A model generated the notes under the pieces. That model was not told the DNA's origin, made no database searches, and saw only the letters and a program-made list of their open reading frames with translations. From positions 930,001 to 994,000 of the forward strand of contig NZ_JAERSF010000001.1 of NCBI RefSeq assembly GCF_016735615.1: a stretch of DNA of 64,000 nt, given 5' to 3'. Of this stretch, positions 56,194 through 64,000 are shown in pieces. The DNA is from Flavobacterium tagetis. GTDB lineage: Bacteria; Bacteroidota; Bacteroidia; Flavobacteriales; Flavobacteriaceae. Position 1 is the first letter of the stretch. Each line of letters begins with the position of its first letter. A program made the translations under genes and the position numbers.

Positions 56194-56517
56194 ATGGAAC
56201 AAGAAATAGACACAAACGAATTAGGAGAATCAATCGTAAGAGTTTTAAAAGGCATTTACGATCCTGAAATTCCTGTAGATATTTACGAATTAGGATTAAT
56301 TTACGACGTAATGGTAAATACTGATTACGAAGTAAAAATCCTTATGACACTTACATCTCCAAACTGCCCAGTTGCAGAAAGTTTGCCAAGAGAAGTAGAA
56401 GAAAAAGTAAAAGCAATAGAAAACATTAAAGATGTTGACGTTGAAATTACTTTTGATCCGCCTTGGAGCAAAGATTTAATGAGCGAAGAAGCTAAATTAG
56501 AATTAGGAATGCTTTAA
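56194..56517 (+). CDS. MIP18/DUF59-family Fe-S assembly protein (SufT-like)
   Basis: From the ATG at 56194 the protein is 107 residues; an ATG at 56173 adds seven residues but lies within an inverted-repeat arm. The DUF59 core is clear: ILKGIYDPEIPVDIYELGLIYDV, then MTLTSPNCPVAESLPREVEEKV, with the conserved Asp and Cys, and ITFDPPWSKDLMSEEAKLELGML at the end. DUF59 proteins (SufT, MIP18) help mature Fe-S proteins. It is downstream of sufE in the same direction. Confidence 0.88.
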   Translation: MEQEIDTNELGESIVRVLKGIYDPEIPVDIYELGLIYDVMVNTDYEVKILMTLTSPNCPVAESLPREVEEKVKAIENIKDVDVEITFDPPWSKDLMSEEAKLELGML

Positions 56518-56520
56518 AAA

Positions 56521-56597
56521 ATAGTCATAAAGTTCAAAGTCATAAAGTCTCAAAGTAAAAGGCTTTATGACTTTCGACCTTCGACTTTCAGACTAAA
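56521..56597. repeat. AGTCATAAAG-family imperfect inverted repeat
   Basis: Units like AGTCATAAAGTTCAAAGTCATAAAGTC on the left face GGCTTTATGACTTTCGACC then TTCGACTTTCAGACT on the right. It is the same repeat family as the units around the four-helix-bundle gene, here without a gene inside. Confidence 0.75.
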
Positions 56598-56600
56598 AAA

Positions 56601-57110
56601 ATGGAAGAAATTATCAATAAAGTTGCCAATAGTGCTTTAGAAGTTTTTGATCTTGAGGATTATTACCCAAAAGGAATGCGCGTGCAGATTGACATTTCGC
56701 AATGGCTTTTGGAAGGATTTTTATTGAAAGAAAAAGACTTTAGAGAATACCTTAAAAACCACGACTGGTCACAATACCAAGATCAATATGTTGCTGTATA
56801 CTGTAGCACAGATGCTATTATTCCCGCTTGGGCACTAATTTTAGTGAGTGTTCATTTGGCTCCTTTTGCAAAAAAAGTTGTTAACGGAACTATAGAAGAT
56901 CTTGACGCTAGCCTTTACGAAGAGCTCTTAAGCAAGATAGATTATTCTGTTTACAAAGGCAAACCCGTTATTGTAAAAGGCTGTTCAAGAAAGCCGGTTC
57001 CAATGCGTGCTTATATTTTAGCAGCAAATTATTTACAGCCATTTGTCCGCAGTATTATGTACGGCGAAGCATGCTCTGCAGTGCCTTTATACAAAGAATC
57101 TAAGAAATAA
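56601..57110 (+). CDS. DUF2480 family protein
   Basis: The 169-residue soluble protein matches the Bacteroidota family DUF2480: ALEVFDLEDYYPKGMRVQIDISQWL, LKNHDWSQYQDQYVAVYCSTDAIIPAWALILV, KPVIVKGCSRKPVPMRAYILA. The GCSRKPVP motif with its single Cys is the most conserved part. Members are regularly found next to suf genes, as here, so a link to Fe-S metabolism is suspected but unproven. Intact length. Confidence 0.88.
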   Translation: MEEIINKVANSALEVFDLEDYYPKGMRVQIDISQWLLEGFLLKEKDFREYLKNHDWSQYQDQYVAVYCSTDAIIPAWALILVSVHLAPFAKKVVNGTIEDLDASLYEELLSKIDYSVYKGKPVIVKGCSRKPVPMRAYILAANYLQPFVRSIMYGEACSAVPLYKESKK

Positions 57111-57188
57111 CCTGCAATAACACTACAACAAACCTTAACTTTCCATTGGTTTTTAGTATATTTGATTATACACTCTAAACTAAAAACC

Positions 57189-58139
57189 ATGAGAAAGCTA
57201 ACCTTATTACTTTTCATTTTAGTAAACTTCACATTTGTACAAGCCCAAAATTCAGAAAAAGAGTTAATTCAGAATACTGAAAAAGCAGTAAAAAAAATTA
57301 ACGATACTATAGAAGGCGAAGGCTGGAAAACAAAAGGAACTGTTTCTCTTTTACTAAACCAATCGAGTTTTAACAACTGGATTGCAGGAGGCGAAGACAG
57401 TTTTTCTGGAACATTAGGAATCAATTATGATTTCAATTACAAAAAAGATGATTTAACTTGGGACAACAAGGTTTTAGCATCGTACGGTCTTCTTCAAACC
57501 AAAAATGATGATTTCACAAAAAAAACAGATGACCGCTTAGAGTTCAATTCTATACTCGGAAAAAGAGCTTTTGGAGAATGGTATTATTCATACTTTCTAA
57601 ATTTTAGAACACAGTTTTCAACTGGCTATATTTATGATCAAGATGCCAATGGAAAGCAAATCAGGACTGAACAAACCAAATTTATGTCTCCTGGCTATCT
57701 AACAACAGGGCCAGGTATTTACTGGACAAAAGATGACAATCTTAAAATAAATTTTGCTCCGCTAACTTCAAAATTCACTTTTGTCGATAATGCCTATACA
57801 ACTGGAATTGATAGATTTACAGGCCTTCCATATGTAGACGGCAGTTATTTTGGCGTTGACGAAGGTAAAAGTATGCGTTATGAACTTGGTTTTTATGCTT
57901 CAGTTTATTACAAATTAGCAATCATGACAAACGTTACTGCCGAAAACACACTTAATCTTTATTCTAATTATCTAGAAGACCCACAAAATGTAGATATAAA
58001 TTATTCATTAAATGTCATAATGAAAATCAACAAGTTTTTATCTGCTAATTTATCGTTTCAGGCTATTTATGATGATAATGCGTTTGCAGGACTTCAAACT
58101 AGAGAAGTATTTGGTCTAGGAGTCAATTTTGGGTTTTAA
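57189..58139 (+). CDS. DUF3078 family outer-membrane-like protein
   Basis: From the ATG at 57189 the protein is 316 residues with a signal peptide ending FVQAQN; an in-frame TTG at 57162 overlaps a -7-like TATATTTG and is rejected. The body is made of alternating beta strands typical of a small outer-membrane barrel (GINYDFNYKKDDLTWDNKVLASYGL, LGKRAFGEWYYSYFLNFRTQF), ending in the aromatic residue of VFGLGVNFGF. This fits DUF3078 of Bacteroidota. Function is unknown. Confidence 0.85.
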   Translation: MRKLTLLLFILVNFTFVQAQNSEKELIQNTEKAVKKINDTIEGEGWKTKGTVSLLLNQSSFNNWIAGGEDSFSGTLGINYDFNYKKDDLTWDNKVLASYGLLQTKNDDFTKKTDDRLEFNSILGKRAFGEWYYSYFLNFRTQFSTGYIYDQDANGKQIRTEQTKFMSPGYLTTGPGIYWTKDDNLKINFAPLTSKFTFVDNAYTTGIDRFTGLPYVDGSYFGVDEGKSMRYELGFYASVYYKLAIMTNVTAENTLNLYSNYLEDPQNVDINYSLNVIMKINKFLSANLSFQAIYDDNAFAGLQTREVFGLGVNFGF

Positions 58140-58171
58140 TTATCATAACAACTAAACTTTAAAATTTATAA

Positions 58172-58232
58172 TGCCACAGATTAAAGGATTATTTCAGATT
58201 AAAAAATCTTTTAAATCCTTTAATCTGTGGCA
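58172..58232. repeat. 19-bp perfect inverted repeat (TGCCACAGATTAAAGGATT)
   Basis: TGCCACAGATTAAAGGATT (58172-58190) is perfectly repeated in reverse at 58214-58232, with AT-rich sequence between. Intergenic, between convergent genes; it is another dispersed hairpin type, with GCCAC ends like the 5065 element. Confidence 0.82.
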
Positions 58233-58237
58233 AAACA

Positions 58238-58270
58238 AAAAGAGCTTTTGATAAAATCAAAAGCTCTTTT
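58238..58270. terminator. Bidirectional terminator between DUF3078 and hflX
   Basis: The 15-bp stem AAAAGAGCTTTTGAT / ATCAAAAGCTCTTTT has a 3-base loop. It directly abuts the hflX stop and ends transcripts from both sides. Confidence 0.88.
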
Positions 58271-58271
58271 G

Positions 58272-59501
58272 TTATTCTTCATCCTTTTCAACTGCATCCT
58301 TATAATCAGGATACAAGAAATTATTATAAGGAAAACGTGTTATATGAATCTGGCGGACAGCTTCATAAACTGTCTCTCTGAACTCTTCAAAATTCTCTTT
58401 ATTTCTAGCAGAAATAAACAATGCGTTATGCTCTCCTACATTACTCATCCAAGTTTGTTTCCACTCGTCAAGCGTCCAGTGTTTTCTGGTTCTTTCTGTG
58501 ATCAAATCATCTTCGTCGATCGTAAGATGTTTATAGGCATCGATCTTATTAAAAACCATAATAGTTGGTTTGTCGTTGCTTTTGATCTCTTGCAAAGTCT
58601 TATTTACAGACTCAATATGATCTTCAAAATCAGGATGTGAAATATCCACCACATGCAAAAGCAAATCGGCTTCTCGAACCTCATCTAAAGTACTTTTAAA
58701 CGAATCTACCAATTGAGTTGGCAATTTTCGAATAAATCCAACTGTATCAGAAAGCAAGAAAGGAAGGTTTTTAATCACCACTTTTCTAACTGTTGTATCT
58801 AAAGTTGCAAACAGCTTATTCTCGACAAAAACATCGCTTTTACCAATTGCATTCATCAAAGTCGATTTTCCAACATTGGTATATCCAACCAAAGCTACAC
58901 GAACCATTGCTCCACGATTACTTCGTTGAATACTCATTTGTTTATCGATCGTTTTGATTTTATCTTTCAATAACGAAATTCGGTCACGTACAATACGTCT
59001 ATCGGTTTCAATCTCCGTTTCTCCAGGTCCACGCATACCAATTCCCCCTTTTTGGCGCTCAAGGTGTGTCCATAAACCAGAAAGTCTTGGTAACAAATAT
59101 TGACATTGTGCCAATTCTACCTGTGTTCTAGCATATGAAGTTTCAGCTCTCTGCGCAAAAATGTCTAGAATTAAGTTGGTTCTGTCTAGAATTTTACAGT
59201 CAATAATTCTTGAGATATTTTTCTGCTGCGATGGCGTTAATTCATCATCAAAAATTACAGTCGATATTTTATTTTCTTTTACAAAAAGATTGATGTCATC
59301 AATTTTCCCTGTCCCCACAAAAGTTTTCGGATTAGGGCGTTCCATTTTTTGCGAAAAGCGTTTAATAACTTCACCTCCTGCGGTAAAAGTCAAAAACTCC
59401 AATTCGTCTAAATATTCATTTAGTTTTTCTTCACTTTGATTCTGAGTAACAATACCAACGATAACTGTTCTCTCAAAATTTATAACTTCTTTTTCTAACA
59501 T
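58272..59501 (-). CDS. hflX: Ribosome-associated GTPase HflX
   Basis: The 409-residue protein has the HflX N-terminal domain (TAGGEVIKRFSQKMERPNPKTFVGTGKIDDI), the glycine-rich linker LSGLWTHLERQKGGIGMRGPGETEIETDRR, and GTPase motifs GYTNVGKST (G1), DTVGFIRKLP (G3) and NKID (G4). HflX splits stalled or heat-damaged ribosomes. It lacks any fused extra domain. Promoter elements are visible just upstream. Confidence 0.96.
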   Translation of the reverse strand: MLEKEVINFERTVIVGIVTQNQSEEKLNEYLDELEFLTFTAGGEVIKRFSQKMERPNPKTFVGTGKIDDINLFVKENKISTVIFDDELTPSQQKNISRIIDCKILDRTNLILDIFAQRAETSYARTQVELAQCQYLLPRLSGLWTHLERQKGGIGMRGPGETEIETDRRIVRDRISLLKDKIKTIDKQMSIQRSNRGAMVRVALVGYTNVGKSTLMNAIGKSDVFVENKLFATLDTTVRKVVIKNLPFLLSDTVGFIRKLPTQLVDSFKSTLDEVREADLLLHVVDISHPDFEDHIESVNKTLQEIKSNDKPTIMVFNKIDAYKHLTIDEDDLITERTRKHWTLDEWKQTWMSNVGEHNALFISARNKENFEEFRETVYEAVRQIHITRFPYNNFLYPDYKDAVEKDEE

Positions 59502-59517
59502 AGTCTTGAATAAGGTG

Positions 59518-59547
59518 CAAATTTAATCATTTGTCCGCTACAATCAA
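59518..59547 (-). promoter_or_regulatory. hflX promoter (TTG-N19-TAAATTTG)
   Basis: On the minus strand TTG (59547-59545) is followed after 19 bp by TAAATTTG (59525-59518), a full match to the Bacteroidota -33/-7 consensus TTG-N17-23-TAnnTTTG. The ATG follows 16 bp after the -7 box, so the leader is very short. Confidence 0.65.
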
Positions 59548-59592
59548 TTATACAATTTTGTTTTTACATTTATATTTAGAAGAATAGACTTC

Positions 59593-59636
59593 AAAAAAAA
59601 ATGGAACCCGTCAAGATAAACTCAACAAGGTTCCAC
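59593..59636 (-). terminator. Terminator of the 59668-60525 gene
   Basis: On the minus strand the stem TGGAACC / GGTTCCA (59635-59629 with 59608-59602) around a 20-base loop is followed by a run of T. It separates this gene from hflX. Confidence 0.75.
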
Positions 59637-59667
59637 TTACTCAATAAATGGTCTAAGTTTAAAACTT

Positions 59668-60525
59668 TTATTCGTAAATAAACGTTTTTTCCGTTTTCAC
59701 AATTCCGTTTTCTTCTATTTGAGAACAAGAAATTGGGTAATTTAATTTGTTGTATTTGTATTTTCTGCTCACCGCAACTAAAGCTGTTGATGATGGACTG
59801 AAATTCATTTCGTTATTATAAGAAATCGATTCAAACTCAAATTCTTCTTCATGATAAGAAATCATCGGAACGATTACTTTGTAATTATCTCCAAAAAGGT
59901 TTTGAACGATTAACTGATCAACCGATTTTTTATCGTCATAAGTATATGATTTTGAGATTTTATCTCCAACCAAACCTTTGTGTCTTGACACGTTATCATT
60001 TACATAAACATATTCCAATTTTCCAATAATCGCCTTATTTCTATCGCGAGAAGTACGTCTTACAATAATTCCGTTTTCGACAAGATATTCAATATCATCT
60101 ACTAAATTCTGATGATTGGTACTCTTTTTTGTTGTTACTTTTACCCTTGCTCCTTCATAAACAAATGAAACAGTTTTGGTAATGTAATTTGGACCTTCCT
60201 GATACTTTTTCACAAACTTGGTAATATTGTTATCCGGATTATAAGTATAATTGATTACTTCTTTCCAGTCGCTTCCCACTTTATCTTTTACAGACATATC
60301 CAGCAAGCCATTTTTGTTATAATAGAAATGCTGTACAACATCTGAAGTAGTAATAGTTTGAAGTTTACCGTCTTTAAAAACCATTGTTTTATTAACAATT
60401 TCGCCGTCTTTAGAGTTTTGGTAATTTGTTTTTACAATGTTAATCTGCTTTAGTTTAACGTTGTCTTGACTGTGCATCAAGAAAGGAAACACCATCATTA
60501 AGATGGCAATAAAGTAGGTTTTCAT
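59668..60525 (-). CDS. Secreted protein of unknown function, RHS/YD-like beta repeats
   Basis: The 285-residue protein has a signal peptide ending LMHSQD. The rest is a chain of beta hairpins with Tyr-rich strands (MVFKDGKLQTITTSDVVQHFYYNKNGLL, VINYTYNPDNNITKF, KSYTYDDKKSVDQLI), resembling the repeats of YD/RHS-like or MORN-like proteins common in Bacteroidota. No catalytic motif and no T9SS tail are visible, so it is probably periplasmic or on the cell surface. It is a single-gene unit. Confidence 0.72.
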   Translation of the reverse strand: MKTYFIAILMMVFPFLMHSQDNVKLKQINIVKTNYQNSKDGEIVNKTMVFKDGKLQTITTSDVVQHFYYNKNGLLDMSVKDKVGSDWKEVINYTYNPDNNITKFVKKYQEGPNYITKTVSFVYEGARVKVTTKKSTNHQNLVDDIEYLVENGIIVRRTSRDRNKAIIGKLEYVYVNDNVSRHKGLVGDKISKSYTYDDKKSVDQLIVQNLFGDNYKVIVPMISYHEEEFEFESISYNNEMNFSPSSTALVAVSRKYKYNKLNYPISCSQIEENGIVKTEKTFIYE

Positions 60526-60660
60526 GTGGTATTGTATTGATTTGGGATGACCAAAGTACGAAATTCAATTAGATTTTAACGTTTTGAAATACAAAAACTA
60601 CAAACTTTTCAACAATACTCTAAAAATCAGCACATTATTTCAATTATTCTAAATTACTTG

Positions 60661-61995
60661 CTATTTCTCTCCAAATATCTTTATGTCATCTACCATAAAT
60701 GCACCATTTAGTGTTTTGTCTTTTCCAGAACCAATGTACTTAAAAGCAATATTTATGTTTCCAGAATAAGCAGAAAGATCGATTCCTCCAGAGCTGATAA
60801 ACTCACGGGTAGGCGTTGAAAGTGTTGGAATTTTTGCTTCCAATTTTGTCCATTTTGCTTTAGTCACGCTTGCGCCATCAAAATTTGTTGAAACGTAAAC
60901 TTCCAGCGTATTTAACGGAGAATCAACTTTCAAATCGTGTTGAGCACTTCTAAACGAAAGCACCGCATTTTTATACCCTGTTAGATTTATTTTAGGTGAA
61001 ACAAGCCAAGCCACATTTTCGGCTGCGGTCGTACTCGTAGTATTAAATTCTGCATAGCCATTTCCAGAATATACCATGCTTTTCCAGAGTTTTGTGGCTT
61101 TTTCCACAATATTGCTCCAGCCTGGAAGCGCAAAATTCACATTACTTTTAACTGACTGAAAATCTTCAGCAAAAAATGGAGTATTTCTTTTTCCGTTCAT
61201 TACAATATCACTTTCATATCGAACCATAAATTGATAGTCAGTACCAAATTTTGTTAGAATTCCCTTGACTTTTCCACTTCCTTCTGGCACATCATGATCT
61301 GCAAATTTTGCATAACTACTGGTTCTAAAAATAACTTGATTTCCTGTTTTATCTCTCAAATACCAGTTTGTTGAACCTCCAACATTATTAGATTCTTCAA
61401 AGTAATGACGCCCTAATGCTGCCTCTGTAAATTCAACATCATTTAATTCAATTAAAGTATTGAGTTTAGAATCTGAAAGAGCCTCTTCTACAGAAAGTGA
61501 TTTAACCAATTGGCTCTCATCTATATTTGCACACGAAGCGTTTAATACATTTTTGTATTCGTTTTGAGAAATTCTTCCAATTGTCGGATCTCCTGCATTG
61601 CTTACGTACAAACTTCCTATTCTTAAACCTCCGTAATACAAATCTGTGAATTGGTTTTTAAGTTTTACAAATACTTTATTTCCTACACGGTAATCAATGT
61701 AAGTGTTTGTTGCATCAATAGGAACACTAAAACCAATTGCTGGCACTTTTTCTGTTTCTTTGGTCTGAAGTGAAATAGTTTTAAAAAAATTACCTCCTTC
61801 ATCGCTTGAAACTACATAAGCTTCTATAATGTCATCATACAAATATTGCTTGGCTGTTGTACCCGAAAGCTCATAGACTTTTTCTACACTTTTATTTACA
61901 GTAAGATTTGGCTGAGTGCAAGCTAATTCTGGAGTTTCGACTTCTTTACTGCAGCTAATTAGGCATAATGCAAAAAATATAATTAGGTTTTTCAT
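60661..61995 (-). CDS. DUF5689 lipoprotein with choice-of-anchor J-like domain
   Basis: The 444-residue lipoprotein has lipobox LISC (Cys15). Residues of about 45-260 match the DUF5689 pattern (IIEAYVVSSDEGGNFFKTISLQ, GFSVPIDATNTYIDYRVGNKVFVKL, GKVKGILTKFGTDYQFMVR). The C-terminal 170 residues (PFFAEDFQSVKSNVNFALPGW, ending FMVDDIKIFGEK) resemble the cleaved-adhesin/choice-of-anchor J beta-sandwich. It lies 18 bp downstream of a TonB-dependent receptor gene, which is its usual partner arrangement. It probably sits on the surface and binds a ligand that the receptor imports; the ligand is unknown. Confidence 0.85.
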   Translation of the reverse strand: MKNLIIFFALCLISCSKEVETPELACTQPNLTVNKSVEKVYELSGTTAKQYLYDDIIEAYVVSSDEGGNFFKTISLQTKETEKVPAIGFSVPIDATNTYIDYRVGNKVFVKLKNQFTDLYYGGLRIGSLYVSNAGDPTIGRISQNEYKNVLNASCANIDESQLVKSLSVEEALSDSKLNTLIELNDVEFTEAALGRHYFEESNNVGGSTNWYLRDKTGNQVIFRTSSYAKFADHDVPEGSGKVKGILTKFGTDYQFMVRYESDIVMNGKRNTPFFAEDFQSVKSNVNFALPGWSNIVEKATKLWKSMVYSGNGYAEFNTTSTTAAENVAWLVSPKINLTGYKNAVLSFRSAQHDLKVDSPLNTLEVYVSTNFDGASVTKAKWTKLEAKIPTLSTPTREFISSGGIDLSAYSGNINIAFKYIGSGKDKTLNGAFMVDDIKIFGEK

Positions 61996-62013
61996 GAGAA
62001 ATAGGTTTTCAGT

Positions 62014-64000
62014 TTATAAACCGATTGTAAGATTTAGAAAATAAGTTCGGCCATAGCCATAATAATATCTTGGGCCAAAAGATGGTGTTCTGCTTGAAGC
62101 ATCTTGATTTAGCGCTCTAAAATTGGCATTTCTTGCCTGTTCAAAACCGCCTGTTTTATATATTAAATCCAAAACATTATTTACACTGGCAAAAAGCCCC
62201 ACATATTTTTTATGGATACGCCAAGATTTGCCTCCGCTCAAATTCAACAATGTAACAGGATTAAATTTTTCCTGCTTTAGCAATTCATTTCCTCTTTCTG
62301 AAGTTGCCTCAGGAAAAGGAAAACCATTGGCTGGATTGATGTAAAATTGAGATGTTCTAGAAATTGGCGAAACATCGATATAACTTTCTACCAAATAATT
62401 GATGTTCCCACCAATCCACCAAAACTTTGGATTGCGATATTCCAATCCAAATGAACACGCTTGCTGTGGAGTTCCTGGCTGTTTATAATTCTTTAAATAA
62501 GCTGGCCCAAAATCAAAATTAGTTTGCGCTCCTTCTTTTGCTCTATTGGCATCATTTACAATCATTACATTTGGATTACTGCTATAGATATAATTTCCAA
62601 ATGCTGCCGATAAAGTTGTTTTTAATGTTGGCCAAATTTGATATTCAAAACTTAATTCTACTCCCGTATTTTTCTTATCCAAATTGGTCAGAGTTTGGCT
62701 GACAAATGCATTTGTTGCATCATAACCAGAACCGTTATCAAAAATTCCTTCGGCATAGAAATAAGAAGTTTTTGAAGTATTTTTAATTGCAGTATAATAA
62801 GCTGTTAATCGCAATTTGAGTTTTGCTGAACGGTATACGTAATTAGCTTCAGCACTACTAATATTCTCACTTTCGACCCCATCCACAACATTATTATTCA
62901 ATCGTGAATTCGAAAAAGTATTTCGAAGTGAAGGCGCTCTTGTAAAATGTGCTCCATTAAAAAACAACAATTGTTTTCCTGAAATTTTATAAGTGAAACC
63001 GCCTTTGAAGCCGAAATTCTCAAAATTTACTTTCTCACTTTTCCCCAATGAATTTGTCGGGTATAACCCGTTTTGATATAATCCTTCTCTTTGATAATCT
63101 GACATAGAATACGATTGTGCCAAGAAGAATTCTGTTTTATTGTAACTAAATTTAAATTGTGCAAAAACATCTAAAGTATTGGCTAGTAAATTATAATTAT
63201 ATCCGTAAATATCTCCTTTTACGACTTGGCGCTCTGGATGCTGTAAGTCAGATTGAGAAAGGCTACCTTTGTAAAACGGATCTATATCTTCAAAATACGC
63301 TCCGCCAAGAAGGTCTAATAAATACTGAAAATTATGCGATTTTAATTTCTTAAAAGTAAATCCGCTATCAAAAGAAATATTGGAAGTTATCTGTCTATTC
63401 AGATTTGAATTTACAGCAAAAGTCTGATCATCTGTTCTATCTTCATAAAGCACATAATGACTCTGCGCAGGCTCATATCCATTAGTTCCTAGTTTTTGAT
63501 TAGCAAAATACATTTCGCCCCAATTGATCTGCAGATTTGCTAAAAAAGTTATTTTGCTTTTTTCTGCGTTATCATAATCCGGAGTAAATGCACCAGAAAA
63601 TTCTCCTTGCTCTTTCGCGTAAAGCGAGCTAAAATAACTTGGCATTTTTTTATAATAAACAGGATCTGGACTATCAGCATTTTGATAATCAATATTACTA
63701 TTTCCTACTTTTCCGAATTGATACATTACGGCAGAATTCAGATTGGTTTTATCATCAATTTTAAAATAATGGTTTAGCATAAAGAGTGGTTCTTCTACAT
63801 TTTTCACTCTTGCATTTCGTTTTTCGCCATTCTGAAATCCCCAATATGAGTTATATTTTTCGCCCATTAAATTGGTAACCTCAGCTGTATTAGAAGAGTT
63901 TTTTCCTCGAGAATTTGGAGTATAAACCCCTGTAAAGTTGATTGAATTCCTATTGTTTAATTTCTTTTCAACACTAAGGAAAAAAGAGTTGGCATCGAAG
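62014..64000 (-). CDS. TonB-dependent receptor, C-terminal part (5' end beyond window)
   Basis: The frame is open from the stop at 62014 to the right window edge, about 662 codons. An ATG at 63867 (MGEKYNSYWGFQNGEKRN) is internal: the frame upstream of it continues FFLSVEKKLNNRNSINFTGVYTP, clearly barrel sequence. The segment holds long amphipathic strands, a TonB-receptor signature (FKGGFTYKISGKQLLFFNGAHFTRAPSLRNTFSNSRLNN) and the aromatic C-terminal strand (GYGRTYFLNLTIGL). The plug domain is not in the window. Substrate is unknown. It is in one operon with the DUF5689 lipoprotein. Confidence 0.9.
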   Translation of the reverse strand, partial: FDANSFFLSVEKKLNNRNSINFTGVYTPNSRGKNSSNTAEVTNLMGEKYNSYWGFQNGEKRNARVKNVEEPLFMLNHYFKIDDKTNLNSAVMYQFGKVGNSNIDYQNADSPDPVYYKKMPSYFSSLYAKEQGEFSGAFTPDYDNAEKSKITFLANLQINWGEMYFANQKLGTNGYEPAQSHYVLYEDRTDDQTFAVNSNLNRQITSNISFDSGFTFKKLKSHNFQYLLDLLGGAYFEDIDPFYKGSLSQSDLQHPERQVVKGDIYGYNYNLLANTLDVFAQFKFSYNKTEFFLAQSYSMSDYQREGLYQNGLYPTNSLGKSEKVNFENFGFKGGFTYKISGKQLLFFNGAHFTRAPSLRNTFSNSRLNNNVVDGVESENISSAEANYVYRSAKLKLRLTAYYTAIKNTSKTSYFYAEGIFDNGSGYDATNAFVSQTLTNLDKKNTGVELSFEYQIWPTLKTTLSAAFGNYIYSSNPNVMIVNDANRAKEGAQTNFDFGPAYLKNYKQPGTPQQACSFGLEYRNPKFWWIGGNINYLVESYIDVSPISRTSQFYINPANGFPFPEATSERGNELLKQEKFNPVTLLNLSGGKSWRIHKKYVGLFASVNNVLDLIYKTGGFEQARNANFRALNQDASSRTPSFGPRYYYGYGRTYFLNLTIGL

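Noticed and set aside
62014..63867. TonB-dependent receptor starting at the ATG at 63867
   Set aside because: The frame stays open with barrel-like sequence up to the window edge, so this ATG is internal and the gene is truncated by the window.

Overview
The window is chromosomal DNA from a Bacteroidota bacterium, almost certainly Flavobacterium or a close relative. The evidence is the very AT-rich sequence, the absence of Shine-Dalgarno sites before most starts, TAnnTTTG-type -7 promoter elements, Bacteroidota lipoprotein signals, SusD/SusE/GH97 starch genes, C-terminal type IX secretion (T9SS) sorting tails, a split suf operon, and families such as DUF2480, DUF3078, DUF5683 and DUF5689. No rRNA, tRNA, CRISPR array, insertion sequence or phage gene was seen.

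Layout. (1) 1-8389 is the distal part of a starch utilisation locus: the SusD tail, SusE, a GH13 lipoprotein amylase, a GH97 alpha-glucosidase and a large T9SS-secreted multidomain amylase. A TIG lipoprotein and a DUF5683 protein follow. (2) 10905-21526 is an accessory island that looks like a peptide natural-product (RiPP/bacteriocin-like) locus. It holds five paralogous precursors with a double-glycine-type leader and a six-cysteine core; one of them (19758-19937, 59 aa) is easily missed. It also holds a TlpA-type thioredoxin, a fusion of a degenerate C39-like domain with VKOR and a DsbA-like domain, two DUF6625-like GT-A-type putative glycosyltransferases, a C39-peptidase ABC exporter, an HlyD adaptor and a divergent XRE regulator. 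I infer that precursors are oxidatively folded, perhaps glycosylated, then cleaved and exported. This is the best candidate for an undescribed system. (3) 21673-30545 is mostly housekeeping: mfd, a lipoprotein, threonine dehydrogenase, an M1 peptidase and an S8 protease. (4) 30840-44904 holds three giant T9SS leucine-rich-repeat proteins and an FN3-like lipoprotein. The three LRR genes share one promoter design (palindrome TTACGG-N4-CCGTAA exactly 37 bp upstream of a TATAMTTG box). One carries a dead signal-peptide fossil, and two share almost identical 3' ends and terminators. (5) 44981-58139 has an MBL hydrolase, a coiled-coil membrane protein and the Fe-S assembly (suf) genes sufA-B-C-D and sufS-E-T. 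These are interrupted by an FMN reductase, a four-helix-bundle (S23/IVP) gene flanked by 20-bp direct repeats, and an opposed serine hydrolase. (6) 58272-64000 has hflX, a secreted protein, a DUF5689 lipoprotein and a TonB-dependent receptor cut by the window edge.

Several proteins are annotated from a start inside the longest open frame, because the signal peptide or family N-terminus begins there (5273, 19240, 25952, 28846, 37342, 49036, 50808, 56194, 57189). Family assignments come from recognisable motifs read by eye; no database search was possible.
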